The position numbers and the translations under genes were made by a program. DNA of 51,800 nt from CAYLHX01 sp964383675 (GTDB taxonomy: Bacteria; Patescibacteriota; Gracilibacteria; UBA1369; LOWO2-01-FULL-3), in the NCBI GenBank assembly GCA_964383675.1, contig CAYLHX010000009.1:1-51800 (forward strand). Reading direction: 5' to 3'. The notes under the pieces are model-generated. The model ran no database searches, had not been told where the DNA came from, and saw nothing but the letters and a program-made list of their open reading frames with translations. Positions within the stretch are counted from its first letter, which is position 1; each line of letters opens with the position of its first letter. Shown piece by piece: positions 8,348 to 17,823 of this stretch.

Positions 8348-10489
8348 ATGGTCAAAAAATTAAAAGACATCAAGGTCGATCAGAAAACAGAGAAAATTGA
8401 CCTACAGGGCCAAGAGACCAAATCATTACGAAAAAGAGAGCAACTCAAAAAAAGTAAAAATCTTCTTTATAAAAAAGTCACACCGATCAATGCAGTTAAG
8501 GATTTAAATTCCGGCAAGGAGGAACATTACCTATACATTAAAGGTAAAAATTTCCGTCCTCCCAAGTTCTTGGGAAACATTATTAAAATTGGCACCTTCG
8601 GAGTAATAATTTTGATAATCATCAACACCATAAACGTTTACTTTACGGGGAAAACTTTAGAGACCGACATCTCCGCCATCACCTACGAAGGCTATAATTA
8701 TCTGGTGGATGCCGGCAAAAGCGCCACCCAGATTCAGTTCGATAACGCTTTGGCCTCTTTCGACAAGGCTTTGGGTAACTTTGATCAAGCCGAGAGCGAA
8801 CTTTGGTTTATCAGTCAGGATACTTCTTTCTATGCTAAGGACAACAGCGTTTCTTTGGCAGCGAATAGCTTACTTGAAGGAGGAAAGCATTTTGCCCTGG
8901 CCGGAAAATATTTCCTGGATGCTCTGGAAGATTTTAACAAAATTCCTCTCTATTTTGTCTCTAAAAATGACACCGATAACTCCTTAACTCCCTCAATAAC
9001 CGATGTCTTAAAATCCGGACTCGAAAAAACCGACCAAGCAATAATTGAAATAGCCCAGGCCTCCGATAAAATTAATCAGATCAATGAAGAAAATCTGCCT
9101 CCCGAGGTGAGGTCTCGTGTGAATTTTGCCAAGACCAAGGTTGCCGAAGTTTCCACCGTGCTAAACGCCACCGCCAAACACTTTCCAGCTATTCTAAAAC
9201 TTCTTGGGGATAAGCACCCACATCGCTTTTTGATTCTGATGCAGAATAACAATGAAATACGTGCTACCGGCGGTTTTATTGGCAGTTACGCCATTTTGGA
9301 TTTGAACGATGGTTACATTGAAAAATTGGAAGTCCATGATGTCTACCAGCTGGACGGTTCCTACGGTGGTTATATTGAACCACCGGAAGAGCTTGAGTTT
9401 TTCACCTCCAACTGGCGTTTCCGTGACAGCAACTACTCGCAGGATTTTCCAACTTCCGCCAAAAAGGCGCGCTGGTTTCTCGATAAGGAAGGCGGGCCGA
9501 CCGTGGACACAGTAATCGCCATTAATCAGGGGCTTTTAAAGGATATGCTGGACATCTCCGGGCCTGTGCAGGTTGGTGATTTTGGGGCCTTGAATTCTGA
9601 AAACTACAACCTGCTTTTGAGCTTCATTATTGAAGGTAAAATCTGGGGTAAAGAGGATCCCAAACATATTTTGAAGGTTTTCGTTCCGGCCTTTAAGGAG
9701 GCTATTTTGAAGGAGGAAAATGTCAGCAAGGTTATGAGTAAATTGTATAAGGCGGTACAGCAGAAACATGTCATGATGTACTCCAGTGATGAGGATATTC
9801 AGGAACTTTTTAGCTCCCTGGGGGTCGAAGGATCGGTACATATCAGTGCGCCTCATGAAGATTATCTAAGCATCATTAATACAAATATCAGTGGAACCAA
9901 GTCCGAGCAATTTATCGAGGAGCAAATCGATCACATCACCCACATTGACGAATTAGGTAATCTGATCAATGAAGTTAAAGTCAGCCGCTCTCATATGTGG
10001 ACCGATGATATCTACTTTAATTGGAAAAAAATCCTGCGAAATTACGGCTTTGATTCAATGCCCGATCAGTTGATAGATCTCTTGGGTAGAGGAACCAACA
10101 CTGTAAATATACGCATCTATGTTCCATCCGGCGCAACTATTCTGGAAACCAACGCCTCCGACATAATGACCAAATATGACAAAAACCTAAAAAAGACCTA
10201 TTTCTTCACCGAGCTTTCAGTTGATCCCGGACAAACCGAAGATGTCTGGGTAAAATACAGATTACCCTTCACACTACAGTTTGCTCCTTTAGCCACCTAC
10301 AAGCTGGTAGTTGAAAAACAGCCAGGCAGTATCGGCAGCATTTTTAATAAAACAGTCTTCACCTCAGCCGAGCTCACCAATGTGGACGCCTATCCATCCG
10401 ACATCAAAATCGATAACAGCGGCAACGCCAGCTACTCCACCAACTTGGTTTACGATCGTTATTTTTCCGGCATCTGGTCTAGCGAGTAA
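8348..10489 (+). CDS. DUF4012 domain-containing membrane protein
   Basis: 713 aa. It has a charged N-terminal stretch, one membrane helix (about residues 77-98, IIKIGTFGVIILIIINTINVY), a helical region, and then the DUF4012 hallmark HRFLILMQNNNEIRATGGFIG at about residues 295-315, followed by SYAILDLNDGYIEKLEVHDVY. DUF4012 proteins are single-pass, outward-facing proteins common in Patescibacteria and Gram-positives, often near polysaccharide genes; their biochemical role is not known. It follows the DUF3352 gene after one base and ends one base before the convergent mutL stop. Confidence 0.85.
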   Translation: MVKKLKDIKVDQKTEKIDLQGQETKSLRKREQLKKSKNLLYKKVTPINAVKDLNSGKEEHYLYIKGKNFRPPKFLGNIIKIGTFGVIILIIINTINVYFTGKTLETDISAITYEGYNYLVDAGKSATQIQFDNALASFDKALGNFDQAESELWFISQDTSFYAKDNSVSLAANSLLEGGKHFALAGKYFLDALEDFNKIPLYFVSKNDTDNSLTPSITDVLKSGLEKTDQAIIEIAQASDKINQINEENLPPEVRSRVNFAKTKVAEVSTVLNATAKHFPAILKLLGDKHPHRFLILMQNNNEIRATGGFIGSYAILDLNDGYIEKLEVHDVYQLDGSYGGYIEPPEELEFFTSNWRFRDSNYSQDFPTSAKKARWFLDKEGGPTVDTVIAINQGLLKDMLDISGPVQVGDFGALNSENYNLLLSFIIEGKIWGKEDPKHILKVFVPAFKEAILKEENVSKVMSKLYKAVQQKHVMMYSSDEDIQELFSSLGVEGSVHISAPHEDYLSIINTNISGTKSEQFIEEQIDHITHIDELGNLINEVKVSRSHMWTDDIYFNWKKILRNYGFDSMPDQLIDLLGRGTNTVNIRIYVPSGATILETNASDIMTKYDKNLKKTYFFTELSVDPGQTEDVWVKYRLPFTLQFAPLATYKLVVEKQPGSIGSIFNKTVFTSAELTNVDAYPSDIKIDNSGNASYSTNLVYDRYFSGIWSSE

Positions 10490-10490
10490 A

Positions 10491-12263
10491 CTACTTACGA
10501 CCAAACATTTTCTCCAGCTCGCTCAAAGTAAGCTTTATCATTGTCGGCCGCCCATGGGGACAAGTATATGGTCTCTTCAAAGTTTCCATCTGATCAATTA
10601 ACGCCTCCATCTCCGGCATATTGAGCTTTTGACCAAACTTAATCGCGCTCCTGCAAGACATATAAGTTAAGATTTCCTCGGTTCTACCCTGCAGCTTTGA
10701 AGGTGATTTTTGGTTTATCAGATCGTCTAAAACGCCCTTCACTACTTCATCAACAGCCTCTTTCGCCAAAAAGAGCGGCACAGCATAGATAATAAATGTC
10801 TTTCCGCCAAAGTTCTCGATCTGAAAACCCAGATCTTCAAAAATACTCAAATTATCTTCGATCAACACCGCTTCTTCACCGCTTAATTCGATATTCTGTG
10901 GCACCAATAAAGGTTGAACCGATTTTTGCTGATTTTCAAACTGGTCCATTAGCTCTTCAAAGCGCACTTTTTCATGTGCGGCGTGTTGATCAATCAAAAT
11001 CAACCCCTCATCACTCTCGGCTACAATATAGGAGTTGGCAATCTGAACCACCGGTCGAATACTTTTTTCCACCTCTGTTTTGCTCTCTTCAATAATTGTG
11101 TGGTCGCGCTCCGCCAGGATTTGTTTACTGAAATCAAAGGCATTTTGCACCTCCCGTGCGCCCGGTTTAAAACTGTAGTTCCCGGCACTAAAGTTTTCCC
11201 TACCGACATTACTTTCCAGCGGAAACTTGTCCGACATATACCTCTGCGATTCACTGAAACCTTTAGGAATCAGATTGGTCTTTTCCAGAGCACTACTGCA
11301 GGCACCGTAGATGGTCTTCACAATCGATTGCTGGTCTTCAAAACGTATCTCCAGTTTGCGCGGATGCACATTGACATCGATCAGGGCTGGATCTATTTTA
11401 ATATTTATTACAAAGACCGGCTTCTTATTTTCCATCAGCATGGAATGGTATGCGGCCTTAATACGATTGGCCAAAAGATGATGTTGAATCGGCCTGCCAT
11501 TTACAAAAAAATACTGGTGTTGCGCGGTTGAGCGACTTAGTAGAGGTTTACCTATGAAACCGTCCAACTGAAAATCGCTGCCACCGTAAAAAACCGGCAA
11601 CATCGCCTCCGCGGTGGCTGCTCCGAAAATATCACTGATTCTAGCCAGAATATCCGTAACTTTCGGCAGATTTAAAACTGTCTTGCCATTATTTATAAGT
11701 TCGAAAGACTTATCCGGATGAGCCAAAGCGATTGTGGAAACGGCACTGCTAATATGACCGAATTCCGTGCTGTCCTGCTTTAAATATTTCTGGCGCGCGG
11801 GCGTGTTAAAAAACAAATCAAAAATCTCAATAACCGTTCCCTCATTCATTCCCACCTCCTGCAGGTTAATCTTCTCACCGCCTTCAACGTTTAATTCATA
11901 GCCTGAAACCTCATCCCGCTGTTTACTTTTAATGGTCATTCTTGAGACCGACGCAATACTTGCCAGCGCCTCACCTCGAAATCCCATGGTCTTAATCGAC
12001 CACAAATCTTTTTCCTCACTCAGCTTGCTTGTTGCGTGCCTTTGTATGGATAACTCCAAATCCTCTCGACTCATTCCACAGCCGTTATCACTAATTTTGA
12101 TTAAAGTTTTTCCACCATCTTTAATCTCCACGCTAATTCTATCCGCTCCGGCATCCAAGCTATTTTCCACAAGTTCCTTGACCACGCTGGAAGGTCTCTC
12201 TATCACCTCGCCGGCGGCGATCTGATTCACCAGATTTTCAGGAAGAATCCGAATAATACTCAT
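10491..12263 (-). CDS. mutL: DNA mismatch repair endonuclease MutL
   Basis: 590 aa from MSIIRILPENLVNQIAAGEV; the in-frame ATG at 12293 would add ten non-conserved residues. The N-terminal GHKL ATPase is complete: motif I ELVENSLDAGA (N34), motif II DNGCGM, motif III GFRGEALASIASVS. The C-terminal half carries the metal-dependent nicking endonuclease set: DQHAAHEKVRFEE (the DQHAx2Ex4E motif), SCRSAIKFG, CPHGRP and the terminal FGR. It therefore should nick the strand itself, as in bacteria without MutH/Dam. It lies two genes downstream of mutS on the same strand, with a lipoprotein gene between them. Confidence 0.95.
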   Translation of the reverse strand: MSIIRILPENLVNQIAAGEVIERPSSVVKELVENSLDAGADRISVEIKDGGKTLIKISDNGCGMSREDLELSIQRHATSKLSEEKDLWSIKTMGFRGEALASIASVSRMTIKSKQRDEVSGYELNVEGGEKINLQEVGMNEGTVIEIFDLFFNTPARQKYLKQDSTEFGHISSAVSTIALAHPDKSFELINNGKTVLNLPKVTDILARISDIFGAATAEAMLPVFYGGSDFQLDGFIGKPLLSRSTAQHQYFFVNGRPIQHHLLANRIKAAYHSMLMENKKPVFVINIKIDPALIDVNVHPRKLEIRFEDQQSIVKTIYGACSSALEKTNLIPKGFSESQRYMSDKFPLESNVGRENFSAGNYSFKPGAREVQNAFDFSKQILAERDHTIIEESKTEVEKSIRPVVQIANSYIVAESDEGLILIDQHAAHEKVRFEELMDQFENQQKSVQPLLVPQNIELSGEEAVLIEDNLSIFEDLGFQIENFGGKTFIIYAVPLFLAKEAVDEVVKGVLDDLINQKSPSKLQGRTEEILTYMSCRSAIKFGQKLNMPEMEALIDQMETLKRPYTCPHGRPTMIKLTLSELEKMFGRK

Positions 12264-12318
12264 AAAGATTTCTAAGTTCAGGAGCCTAATCATACGCCCC
12301 TTGGCCTAGAATTTCAAA

Positions 12319-13284
12319 CTATTCAAATCCGCCGTGATCGTAGTAATTTATAGATACCCAAACCGTTTCGGTGGTGCCATCATCGAAATAGGCGGTAAAC
12401 TCGTAATTGTTAGGACCTCGCGCTAAATTACTCCAGTCTTCACTGACACGATAAGTAAAGCTGGTATCACCCTGTTCAAAGTTTTGTAAGGTATATATAT
12501 CCTCATAGCCCTCGAAGTAGCCATCTTCTTGCCAGGCCTTAACTACAATTTTTTTTGTGTCCGCGGAAACTTTTCCTTTGAATTCAATGGGAACATCATA
12601 GTCATAAAATTCGCTTCCATCTTTTGGCGAATCAAGTGTGATAAAAGATTCTATGACCGGCATGAATTCAATGGTGACACTGGTTTTTTCAGTACTGCCA
12701 TCTTCAAAATAAGCTTCAAAATCAAAAACATGTGTGCTGCCGGGATACAAATTCCCCCAGGCCTCTTTTGCGCGGTACACAAATTCTTCATCTCCTAGTT
12801 CAAAATCTTCCAAAGTATAAACATCAAGTACACTCTCTCCACCAATGTCGCCGCCGCGTTCAGGTAGGTTTGCCGTTACAACAATTTTTTCGGTATTTTC
12901 AGATACTTGCCCGGAAAAAATTATTGGTTCCTTGGTTAAGGTTGAATTATTGGCCGGTTTATCAAGTTTAATGAAGCTTTCAGTTTTTTCTTCAACCTCG
13001 ACTTCCGCTACCGTTTCTTCCTCAGCTTCTTCAGTTCCCTCTAAGTCTACATCTACATCTACATCTACATCTTCATCTACATCTTCATCTTCATCTTCAT
13101 CAATCTTTTCCAGTTTTTCTTCTAACTTCTCTACCTTCTCATTCTTTTCTGAACTTTCTTCCTGTGAAACCTCTTCCTCGGTTTCCAAAAACTTTAGATT
13201 ACAGGCGCTAAAAACAACAATCAGACTCAGTATTAGGCTGACTTTTAAGAATCTACGGAGCATAATATTTAGATTAAATTTCAT
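12319..13284 (-). CDS. Lipoprotein with acidic linker and two Ig-like repeats
   Basis: 321 aa, or 314 aa if it starts at the second ATG (13263, MLRRFLKVSL). The signal peptide ends in a lipobox (VVFSAC, Cys about residue 28), so it should be lipidated and anchored outside the membrane. An extremely acidic linker follows, with Glu/Lys heptads and then a DEDVD/VDVD run encoded by a simple-sequence tract. Two homologous beta-rich domains of about 100 residues come next, each opening ESFI-LD-P and containing VSxxTxKIVV and YTLxxFExGDxxFxYR. These look like bacterial Ig-like domains. It sits between mutS and mutL but nothing links it to repair; it is probably an envelope protein. Confidence 0.75.
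   Translation of the reverse strand: MKFNLNIMLRRFLKVSLILSLIVVFSACNLKFLETEEEVSQEESSEKNEKVEKLEEKLEKIDEDEDEDVDEDVDVDVDVDLEGTEEAEEETVAEVEVEEKTESFIKLDKPANNSTLTKEPIIFSGQVSENTEKIVVTANLPERGGDIGGESVLDVYTLEDFELGDEEFVYRAKEAWGNLYPGSTHVFDFEAYFEDGSTEKTSVTIEFMPVIESFITLDSPKDGSEFYDYDVPIEFKGKVSADTKKIVVKAWQEDGYFEGYEDIYTLQNFEQGDTSFTYRVSEDWSNLARGPNNYEFTAYFDDGTTETVWVSINYYDHGGFE
13044..13112. repeat. Simple-sequence tract (ATCTAC/ATCTTC hexamers) in the lipoprotein gene
   Basis: The plus strand reads repeated ATCTAC and then ATCTTC units; on the coding strand this gives alternating Asp-Val and Asp-Glu codons. Units are multiples of three, so slippage would change linker length without breaking the frame. Confidence 0.85.
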
Positions 13285-13289
13285 CCAAT

Positions 13290-13295
13290 ATTATA
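13290..13295 (-). promoter_or_regulatory. Consensus -10 box directly before the lipoprotein gene
   Basis: A perfect TATAAT on the minus strand lies five bases before the ATG at 13284. Transcription would begin at that start codon (leaderless) or leave a leader of about 20 nt before the second ATG (13263). The -35 region overlaps the end of mutS and is poor (GTGCAA). Confidence 0.45.
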
Positions 13296-13304
13296 CCATA
13301 AAAA

Positions 13305-15878
13305 CTATTCTTTTGCACGGCGCTTAAGTTCGCTGAGCTTCTGCAGGGCCTCCAGTGGAGTGAGATTATTCACGTCAACATTTTGAATATCTTTCAGCAT
13401 TTCACGTTCCCAATCCTTTAATCCCGCAGCCTCCCGCTCCTTAAACATATCGAGTTGATCGGGTGAGACCGTCTTTTTTCCAATATGTTTACTTTCCAGC
13501 TCTTTCAAAACTCCTCTTGCCCTACTTACCACCTCCACCGGCAAACCGGCCAGCTTTGCCACCTCTATACCGTAACTTTTATCCACACCACCCTCTACGA
13601 CTTTATACAAGAATACCACTCCCTCCTTTTCGTTTTCCCGCACGCTCACACTCATGTTTTTGGCCTGTAGCAATTTGTCTGCCAACTCAATCAGTTCATG
13701 ATAATGGGTCGCGAACAGAGTTTTTGCCTTAACATTCTCATGACAAAATTCCGTAATCGACCAAGCTATACTTACACCATCATAAGTCGAAGTACCCCTT
13801 CCCACTTCATCGAAGATTATCAAACTTTTTTCCGTGGCGTTATTTAGAATATAGGCCGCCTCCTGCATTTCAACCATAAAGGTACTCTCGCCGGAAGCCA
13901 GATTATCCGATGCTCCCACTCTGGTAAAAATTCTGTCCACCAGACTGATTTTTGCCGATTCCGCCGGCACATAGGAACCGATCTGCGCCAGTAAAACAAT
14001 CAAAGCCACTTGTCTCAGATAAGTTGATTTACCTCCCATGTTGGGACCGGTAATAACAAAAAAGTTACTTTCATTAGACATTGTGCAGTCGTTTGCCACA
14101 AAGTTCTCTCCAGACTTCAGTCTTTCCACTACAGGATGCCGGCCGTTTTTAATTTCCAGCAGCCCCTCCTCCAAAATTTCCGGCCGGCAATAATGAAATT
14201 TTTCGGCCAGAAACGCAAAATTACTGTAAACATCCAATTCCGCAAGTGCCCGAGCACTGCTTTGAATATTGGCAATCTCCTTCACCACCTCCATTCTCAC
14301 CCCGTAAAATAATTCATATTCCAATTCTTTAATCTTATCCTCCGCGCTCAAAACCTTCTCCTCATATTCTTTTAATTCCGGGGTAATAAAACGCTCGGCG
14401 TTTACCAATGTTTGCTTTCTTATATAGTCCTCAGGAACCGCGGCCAGATTGGATTTACTGATCTCAATATAATAGCCAAAAACTTTGTTGAATTTTACCT
14501 TCAAAGAATTTATTCCGGTTCGTCTGCTTTCGCGCTCCTGCAAACTTTTAATAAAATCCTTGCCCTGAAAGCTTATCCCGCGCAGCTCATCAAGCTCCTT
14601 ATTAAAGCCGTCATTAATCATCCCACCATCTCGTAGACTAAGTGGAGCCTCTTCCTTAATCGCCACATCTATCAATTCAGCAAGCTCAGGCAATTCGGTT
14701 AAATTTTCTTCAATTTGGGTTAAGCCCCTCTCGGCAATTAAATTTTTAACCTCAGGAATAATTCTTAAACAGGCTTTCATGGCAACCAGGTCTCTGGCAT
14801 TGCCACTACCTAGACTCAATCTGCTTAAAAGTCGCTCCATATCATACAGACCTCCTAAAGTTTCGCGCATCGCTCTTAAAAGAGTTGAGTCGTTCACAAA
14901 AACCTCAACACTATTAAGACGTCTTTCCACAGATTCTTTCTTAAGTAGTGGATGCAGAAGCCAGTTTCTTAAGAGGCGACCCCCCATCGGAGTTTTAGTG
15001 TTATCCAAAACGGCAATCAGGCTGCCCTCTTTTTTCTTTCCCATATTGGTAAAGAAGAGTTCCAGATTGCGAATTGAAGCCTCATCGAGTGGCATAAACT
15101 GAGAAAGCTCGTAATAAAGAATTTTACCCAGATGTTTTAAATCGGTTTTTTGGGTCTCTTTAAGGTATTCCAAAAGTTGTGCCGCCGCCAAAATCGCCAA
15201 ATTTTTTCCTTCCAAGTCAAAAGCTTTCAGTGATTTAAGCTCAAAGAACTTAAGGAGTTCACTTTCGCCGTTCTTGACATAGTAATAGGGGAAAGCACAA
15301 ATACTTTTATGACGCTCCAGTAGACTTTTAACCGCATTTTCCTGCAAAAGCTCTTCGGACAAAATACATTCCGCCGGATTTAAGCGCATTAGTTCCGACT
15401 CCAAATTTTTAAAGCCGCTAAGTTCCGTAACTTTAAACTCACCCGTGGTTACATCAGAATAGGCCAGGGCAAAATCTTCTCCTTTTTTAACAAAGGTGGT
15501 TACATAGTTATTGGTCTTATTATCCAGAATATTTTCATCAAAGGTAGTTCCCGGGGTGACTACACGTACTACTTCCCGCTCCACGATACCCTTCCCATCC
15601 GGTTGTGTAACCTGATCGCAGATTGCCACTTTTTTTCCGGCCTTGGTGAGTTTTGAAAGATATTGACCGAGGGCATGGTAGGGAACACCACACATTTTTG
15701 TCTCGTTCTCACTGTTTTTATGACGGGAGGTCAAAGCGATCTGTAGTATTTCCGCCGCCACCACCGCGTCCTCAAAAAACATTTCATAAAAATCTCCCAG
15801 TCGAAACATTAGAATCGCGTCCTGGTACTCGTTTTTAATTCTTTTATATTGCGCCATCATCGGCGTCAGTTTGGTCAT
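13305..15878 (-). CDS. mutS: DNA mismatch repair protein MutS
   Basis: 857 aa, the normal MutS1 length. The mismatch-reading Phe-x-Glu is present near the N-terminus (LGDFYEMF, F30 and E32). The ABC ATPase is intact in the C-terminal third: Walker A GPNMGGKSTYLRQ, Walker B/signature IIFDEVGRGTSTYDG, and the FATHYHEL switch His. Near the C-terminus PDQLDMF resembles a beta-clamp binding motif (QLxLF type). The lipoprotein gene begins 20 bases after its stop, and mutL follows. Together with the endonuclease-type MutL this is a complete methyl-independent repair core. Confidence 0.96.
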   Translation of the reverse strand: MTKLTPMMAQYKRIKNEYQDAILMFRLGDFYEMFFEDAVVAAEILQIALTSRHKNSENETKMCGVPYHALGQYLSKLTKAGKKVAICDQVTQPDGKGIVEREVVRVVTPGTTFDENILDNKTNNYVTTFVKKGEDFALAYSDVTTGEFKVTELSGFKNLESELMRLNPAECILSEELLQENAVKSLLERHKSICAFPYYYVKNGESELLKFFELKSLKAFDLEGKNLAILAAAQLLEYLKETQKTDLKHLGKILYYELSQFMPLDEASIRNLELFFTNMGKKKEGSLIAVLDNTKTPMGGRLLRNWLLHPLLKKESVERRLNSVEVFVNDSTLLRAMRETLGGLYDMERLLSRLSLGSGNARDLVAMKACLRIIPEVKNLIAERGLTQIEENLTELPELAELIDVAIKEEAPLSLRDGGMINDGFNKELDELRGISFQGKDFIKSLQERESRRTGINSLKVKFNKVFGYYIEISKSNLAAVPEDYIRKQTLVNAERFITPELKEYEEKVLSAEDKIKELEYELFYGVRMEVVKEIANIQSSARALAELDVYSNFAFLAEKFHYCRPEILEEGLLEIKNGRHPVVERLKSGENFVANDCTMSNESNFFVITGPNMGGKSTYLRQVALIVLLAQIGSYVPAESAKISLVDRIFTRVGASDNLASGESTFMVEMQEAAYILNNATEKSLIIFDEVGRGTSTYDGVSIAWSITEFCHENVKAKTLFATHYHELIELADKLLQAKNMSVSVRENEKEGVVFLYKVVEGGVDKSYGIEVAKLAGLPVEVVSRARGVLKELESKHIGKKTVSPDQLDMFKEREAAGLKDWEREMLKDIQNVDVNNLTPLEALQKLSELKRRAKE

Positions 15879-15902
15879 GGTTCAGAATTTTTAGACATCC
15901 TC

Positions 15903-15932
15903 TAAATAGCATTTTTCACAGTGCATTGGCAA
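15903..15932 (-). promoter_or_regulatory. Possible mutS promoter
   Basis: On the minus strand TTGCCA (15927-15932), an 18-bp spacer and TATTTA (15903-15908), about 25 bases before the mutS ATG. It sits just after the stop of the upstream gene (15944). Confidence 0.4.
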
Positions 15933-15943
15933 CGTGCTTGCTT

Positions 15944-16264
15944 TTAATTCAAAAGCGGATAAACATCGATGGCCGGTTCTTCATAAGGATGAACGGCCTT
16001 CACGGCTGCCAGCACCTGTTCCAATTTTTCCATCGGACAGATTGTCTCAATCTTTTCTTCTTCCACCTCCTCAACCTTACCGGCCTCTCCCACAAAGGGT
16101 TTACTACCCTCAAGCCCCCTAAAGCGTCCCACACCTTTGGTAGTGAAACTGCAATAATCGTAATTGCCGATATGGCCGGCGGAAGCTTCATTTAAAGCCT
16201 GCCTGATAAGACCGGCATGCGACTCCGGCACAAAAATCGCAATTTTTACATATTTGAATTCCAT
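15944..16264 (-). CDS. YqfO/COG3323-like small PII-fold protein
   Basis: 106 aa from MEFKYVKIAIFVPESHAG; an upstream TTG at 16270 is ignored. The opening VKIAIFVPESH and the closing VHPYEEPAIDVYPL are characteristic of COG3323, the CutA/PII-like module that is found alone or inserted in NIF3/YqfO dinuclear-metal proteins. In between it contains a GNYDYCSFTTKGVGRFRGLEGSKP segment typical of the family. The module's role is unclear; stand-alone members are uncharacterised. It lies between dinB and mutS on the same strand, 32 bases from the dinB stop. Confidence 0.75.
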   Translation of the reverse strand: MEFKYVKIAIFVPESHAGLIRQALNEASAGHIGNYDYCSFTTKGVGRFRGLEGSKPFVGEAGKVEEVEEEKIETICPMEKLEQVLAAVKAVHPYEEPAIDVYPLLN

Positions 16265-16302
16265 GCACAAACTTTAGCGCTTCCGTTTCAAAAGCTCAAC
16301 TC

Positions 16303-17508
16303 TTAAACTCCATACTTCACCGCCTCCTCACCATAGGTTTTGTTGAGAAGGTCAACAGATTTAAATAGATCATCATGTTTTTTGCTGTCGCCAAAAAGGC
16401 TGAGATTGTAGTTTTGCCGTAGACTGGAAACGCCAACCCCCAATAAACGGATCTCTCTGCCTTTCGTCCAACTCTTTAAGAAAAGTTCTCGAATTACCGG
16501 CCAAAGTTCAAAATTTGAGGAGGCAAAAAAGCCCAGATGTTGCTGAAAAGAACGGTCTTCAAAGCTCCACTTTCCATTATCCTCATCCGGCTGAGTTTTT
16601 TTATATCTAATCTTAATAACCACTGTTTTTGCTTTCATCTCGTGCCTTCTGAGTTTTTCCAAAATCTCTGTGGTTAATTCTTTCAAGCAATTCAAACAAA
16701 GATCGCCATCCGAAACCGCTGTATAGAAAGTTTTTTCTCGCGAAATGGATTTCGGCAAATGTGATGATGAATTAATCTCCGAGTTATCAAAACCCAGACA
16801 TTTTTTCCAAAGTGGTATGCCTTGTATACCCAACTTGTTAAAAACCTCATTTAAACCGAGTTTCGCCACATCTTCAATTTTTTGAAATCCATATCTTTCC
16901 AACGCTGCAAAAGTTTTTGGCCCCACTCCCGGTAAAGCCCTAAGTGGCAGAGGAGCAAGAAACTTTGCTTCCTTACCAAAAGGCACAACCGTTAATTTGT
17001 GAGGTTTATGAGTACTCGAGGCCACCTTGGAGACGGTTTTATTGCCGGAAAGCCCGCAAGAAACCGAAATGCCCAGCCGTTTAAAAATATCGAACATAAT
17101 ACTCTTGGCCACCGCCTTTGGTGAACTTTGCAAAAAGCCACTTCCGCAGCCGGTAATATCCAAATAAGCCTCATCAATAGAGACCATCTCCACCTCCGGC
17201 GTATAGTTGCAAAATACGCGATACATCTCCCTTGAAAATTGACTATACGCCTGAAAGTGTCCGGGCACGATCACCGCCTGTGGACACTTACGACTTGCCA
17301 GATACATCGGCATACCCGAATAAATTCCAAATCTTTTGGCTTCATAACTGGCTGCCGAAACGATTCCCTTTTGCCCGGAAGGACTACCTACCAAAACCGC
17401 TTTACCTTTGAGGGCAGGATTCAAAACTTGCTCTACTGAAGCAAAAAAGGCGTCCGCATCAATGTGCAAAACATGACGCCTCTTGCTACTAAGGTTCAAT
17501 TTAAACAT
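16303..17508 (-). CDS. dinB: DNA polymerase IV (Y family)
   Basis: 401 aa translesion polymerase. Catalytic motifs are intact: DADAFFASVEQ at about residues 17-27 and SIDEAYLDITG near residue 110. The palm, thumb (helix-hairpin-helix, LPGVGPKTFAAL) and little-finger domains follow in order. Near the C-terminus QNYNLSLFG resembles the QLxLF clamp-binding peptide. It is slightly longer than the usual 350 or so residues. lexA lies about 300 bases upstream on the same strand, but I see no copy of the lexA inverted repeat in front of dinB, so SOS control is not shown. Confidence 0.9.
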   Translation of the reverse strand: MFKLNLSSKRRHVLHIDADAFFASVEQVLNPALKGKAVLVGSPSGQKGIVSAASYEAKRFGIYSGMPMYLASRKCPQAVIVPGHFQAYSQFSREMYRVFCNYTPEVEMVSIDEAYLDITGCGSGFLQSSPKAVAKSIMFDIFKRLGISVSCGLSGNKTVSKVASSTHKPHKLTVVPFGKEAKFLAPLPLRALPGVGPKTFAALERYGFQKIEDVAKLGLNEVFNKLGIQGIPLWKKCLGFDNSEINSSSHLPKSISREKTFYTAVSDGDLCLNCLKELTTEILEKLRRHEMKAKTVVIKIRYKKTQPDEDNGKWSFEDRSFQQHLGFFASSNFELWPVIRELFLKSWTKGREIRLLGVGVSSLRQNYNLSLFGDSKKHDDLFKSVDLLNKTYGEEAVKYGV

Positions 17509-17538
17509 ATTTAAAACATTGCGGTATTTCCGTTTAGC

Positions 17539-17711
17539 TTATAATTTTTTTGGTGCAATGATTTTCTCCAGTCTCTGAATTTCTGCCAAAGAGATCTCTT
17601 CTTGATATGCATCTGGCGTCTCCAACTGGCTGCCGGTGTTATTTTTGATTTATTCAACTTAATTGCAGATTTCTTTTTGATATTGGTGTCGATTGTAAGA
17701 GTGATAAACAT
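17539..17711 (-). pseudogene. Possible small frame-broken gene upstream of dinB
   Basis: The 315-base gap between dinB and lexA holds a 66-codon frame starting at 17711 (MFITLTIDTNIKKKSA). After an A5 tract in its middle, the -1 frame reads much more naturally (SQLETPDAYQEEISLAEIQR, ending APKKL and a stop at 17539). One extra A would fuse the two into a protein of about 57 aa with an amphipathic helix. This may be a real small gene with an indel, or noise. No family recognised. Confidence 0.25.
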
Positions 17712-17736
17712 AGTAGTTGTGGTTATTTTTTAGTTG

Positions 17737-17768
17737 GTAAAAACAGGCCGAGTCTAAACTGCTCAGCC
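17737..17768 (-). terminator. Probable lexA terminator
   Basis: On the minus strand, GGCTGAG (17762-17768) pairs with CTCGGCC (17746-17752) across a 9-nt loop, followed by TGTTTTT. It lies about 55 bases after the lexA stop. A second small hairpin (GCTCAG-AGT-CTGAGC, 17809-17823) sits right at the stop but lacks a U tract. Confidence 0.5.
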
Positions 17769-17823
17769 GGTTTGCTGATTTTTAAATCATTGTTACTAAG
17801 TAATAGGAGCTCAGAGTCTGAGC

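Noticed and set aside
12845..13327. Ser/Thr-rich plus-strand ORF over the lipoprotein gene
   Set aside because: It is the antisense of the acidic simple-sequence tract; the minus frame has a lipobox and domain repeats.
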